6,603 bases of DNA from Methylocapsa sp. (GTDB lineage: Bacteria > Pseudomonadota > Alphaproteobacteria > Rhizobiales > Beijerinckiaceae): NCBI GenBank assembly GCA_003162995.1, contig PLUZ01000531.1, forward strand, positions 5,779 through 12,381, in the 5' to 3' direction. Under the pieces are notes generated by a model. The model searched no databases, was not told where the DNA came from, and saw nothing but the letters and a program-made list of their open reading frames with translations. Of this stretch, positions 6,152 to 6,603 are shown piece by piece. Each line of letters opens with the position of its first letter. Positions within the stretch are counted from its first letter, which is position 1. The position numbers were made by a program, and so were the translations under genes.

Positions 6152-6603
6152 TTACGCCGGAGCCGTGTGTGGGGGCTGATTGAAGCGAACCCGATCCACA
6201 CCTGGCGCCAAGCCTCGAAGGAGACCGCGCCTAGTGCAGCTGGCAATTACCCGCGTCAGTGCTTGACAGTCACGAGGGAGGGCACGGCGGTGACGGCGGA
6301 GGTGGCGGCGGCGGCGGCGGAGGCGGAGGCGGAGGAGGAGGGGAGGAGGAGGAGGAGGAGGTGATGGTGTTGGCGGTGGTGGCGGAGAATGAATCGTCAC
6401 CCGCAGTACCGGCGCCGCCGCCTTTTGCGTTGCTTGAATGATAATATTGGCGGTGACATTTTCGACGTTGGTGGTCTGCTGTTGGATGGGTTGGCTATTT
6501 GGTCCAAAGGCTCCGTTAAATTGTCCGATCCCGAACTGGCCCACGAGAACATCCGTGGGGAGAGAGGGCGCTCCCCCATTCTGACCTGTCTTACTCGTCA
6601 AAA
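6152..6603 (-). CDS. C-terminal part of a Gln/Asn-rich, Pro-rich protein (partial, runs off the right edge; probable frame slip)
   Basis: The minus-strand frame is open from the right edge. The first 70 residues look like a real protein: LPTDVLVGQFGIGQFNGAFG, then NSQPIQQQTTNVENVTANII, then a short hydrophobic stretch. A Pro run (HSPPPPPTPSPPPPPPP) follows at about residues 71-87. From about residue 88 the frame turns into Leu/Arg/His codons typical of reading a CCN tract out of phase. In the neighbouring frame the Pro run continues for about 20 residues and ends at TGA 6272-6270. The original protein therefore probably ended at 6270, with the as-read frame running on to 6152 after a one-base shift near 6340-6343. 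The apparent TTG start near 6601 is only the window edge. An envelope or FecR-like protein is possible from the setting upstream of a CHASE2 cyclase, but I see no domain that proves it. Nothing recognisable supports a function. Confidence 0.5.
   Translation of the reverse strand, partial: LTSKTGQNGGAPSLPTDVLVGQFGIGQFNGAFGPNSQPIQQQTTNVENVTANIIIQATQKAAAPVLRVTIHSPPPPPTPSPPPPPPPLLLRLRLRRRRRHLRRHRRALPRDCQALTRVIASCTRRGLLRGLAPGVDRVRFNQPPHTAPA
6295..6361. repeat. Low-complexity GGN trinucleotide tract (Pro codons on the minus strand)
   Basis: About 67 bases of GGC, GGA and GGT triplets encode poly-Pro on the minus strand. The phase of the repeat changes at the GGGG of 6340-6343. Such tracts are prone to replication slippage and to sequencing or assembly error, so the reading frame here should be treated with caution. 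Confidence 0.8.

Larger units (their letters stand above)
5964..6269. other. Leader/intergenic region before the cyclase gene
   Basis: About 306 bases without a convincing gene. Seen from the cyclase start outward it holds an 18-base palindrome (5972-5989), an extended -10 box (5996-6004), an 8-bp perfect inverted repeat (CCCCCATC 6051-6058, GATGGGGG 6085-6092) and a 9-base direct repeat (6092-6100, 6110-6118). A weak 5-bp hairpin (CTCCG/CGGAG) lies near 6128-6152. The as-read frame of the right-hand gene runs through 6152-6269, but that stretch looks like out-of-frame translation. No tRNA or small-RNA fold is evident. Confidence 0.5.

Noticed and set aside
6295..6361. Tandem repeats as a CRISPR array
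   Set aside because: There are no spacers or repeat units of array length; it is simple triplet low complexity.
5945..6364. Plus-strand 139-codon frame ending in Ala/Glu/Arg repeats
   Set aside because: It is antisense to the better-supported Pro-rich frame and the cyclase leader; the repeats come from the GGN tract. No family resemblance.
6259..6441. Plus-strand poly-Gly/poly-Glu frame
   Set aside because: The same GGN tract read on the other strand; no start context or domain. The minus strand has 70 residues of normal-looking sequence next to the tract.

Overview
The window (about 58-60% GC by eye) looks like a chromosomal segment of an alphaproteobacterium, probably Hyphomicrobiales. 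This is inferred from codon use, a CHASE2 adenylate cyclase, a DUF6065 protein, a Crp-family regulator and an allophanate hydrolase. I cannot fix genus or species from the sequence alone.

Layout, left to right. Positions 1-323 (minus) hold the N-terminal third of an allophanate hydrolase (atzF type), cut by the window edge. Positions 324-578 are intergenic, with a CRP-like palindrome, a 10-bp inverted repeat and a strong hairpin that overlaps the stop codon of the next gene. Positions 579-1283 (minus) hold a Crp/Fnr-family regulator that keeps the cAMP-contact and DNA-recognition residues of E. coli CRP. Positions 1443-2159 (minus) hold an HD-domain metal-dependent phosphohydrolase of the COG4339 type. 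Positions 2264-2602 (minus) hold an orphan remnant of a cyclic-nucleotide-binding domain. Positions 2603-2973 are a long spacer with no convincing gene. Positions 2974-3729 (plus) hold a DUF6065-type protein, the only clear plus-strand gene. Positions 3741-5963 (minus) hold a large membrane adenylate/guanylate cyclase with an extracytoplasmic CHASE2 sensor. Positions 5964-6269 are a leader with an extended -10 promoter, a palindrome over the predicted ribosome-binding site and other repeats. From about 6152 to the right edge (minus) lies the C-terminal part of a Gln/Asn-rich, Pro-rich protein whose reading frame appears to slip inside a low-complexity Pro tract.

How the parts may fit. A sensor cyclase that should make cAMP lies within 3 kb of a regulator that should bind it, a second cyclic-nucleotide-binding remnant, and a palindrome with the TGTG-N8-CACA spacing that such a regulator would recognise. 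The palindrome sits in front of the allophanate hydrolase gene. A local cAMP circuit acting on urea/allophanate nitrogen metabolism is a testable inference, not something the sequence proves. I do not see a CRISPR array, a tRNA or rRNA, an intact insertion sequence, or a recognisable defence system.
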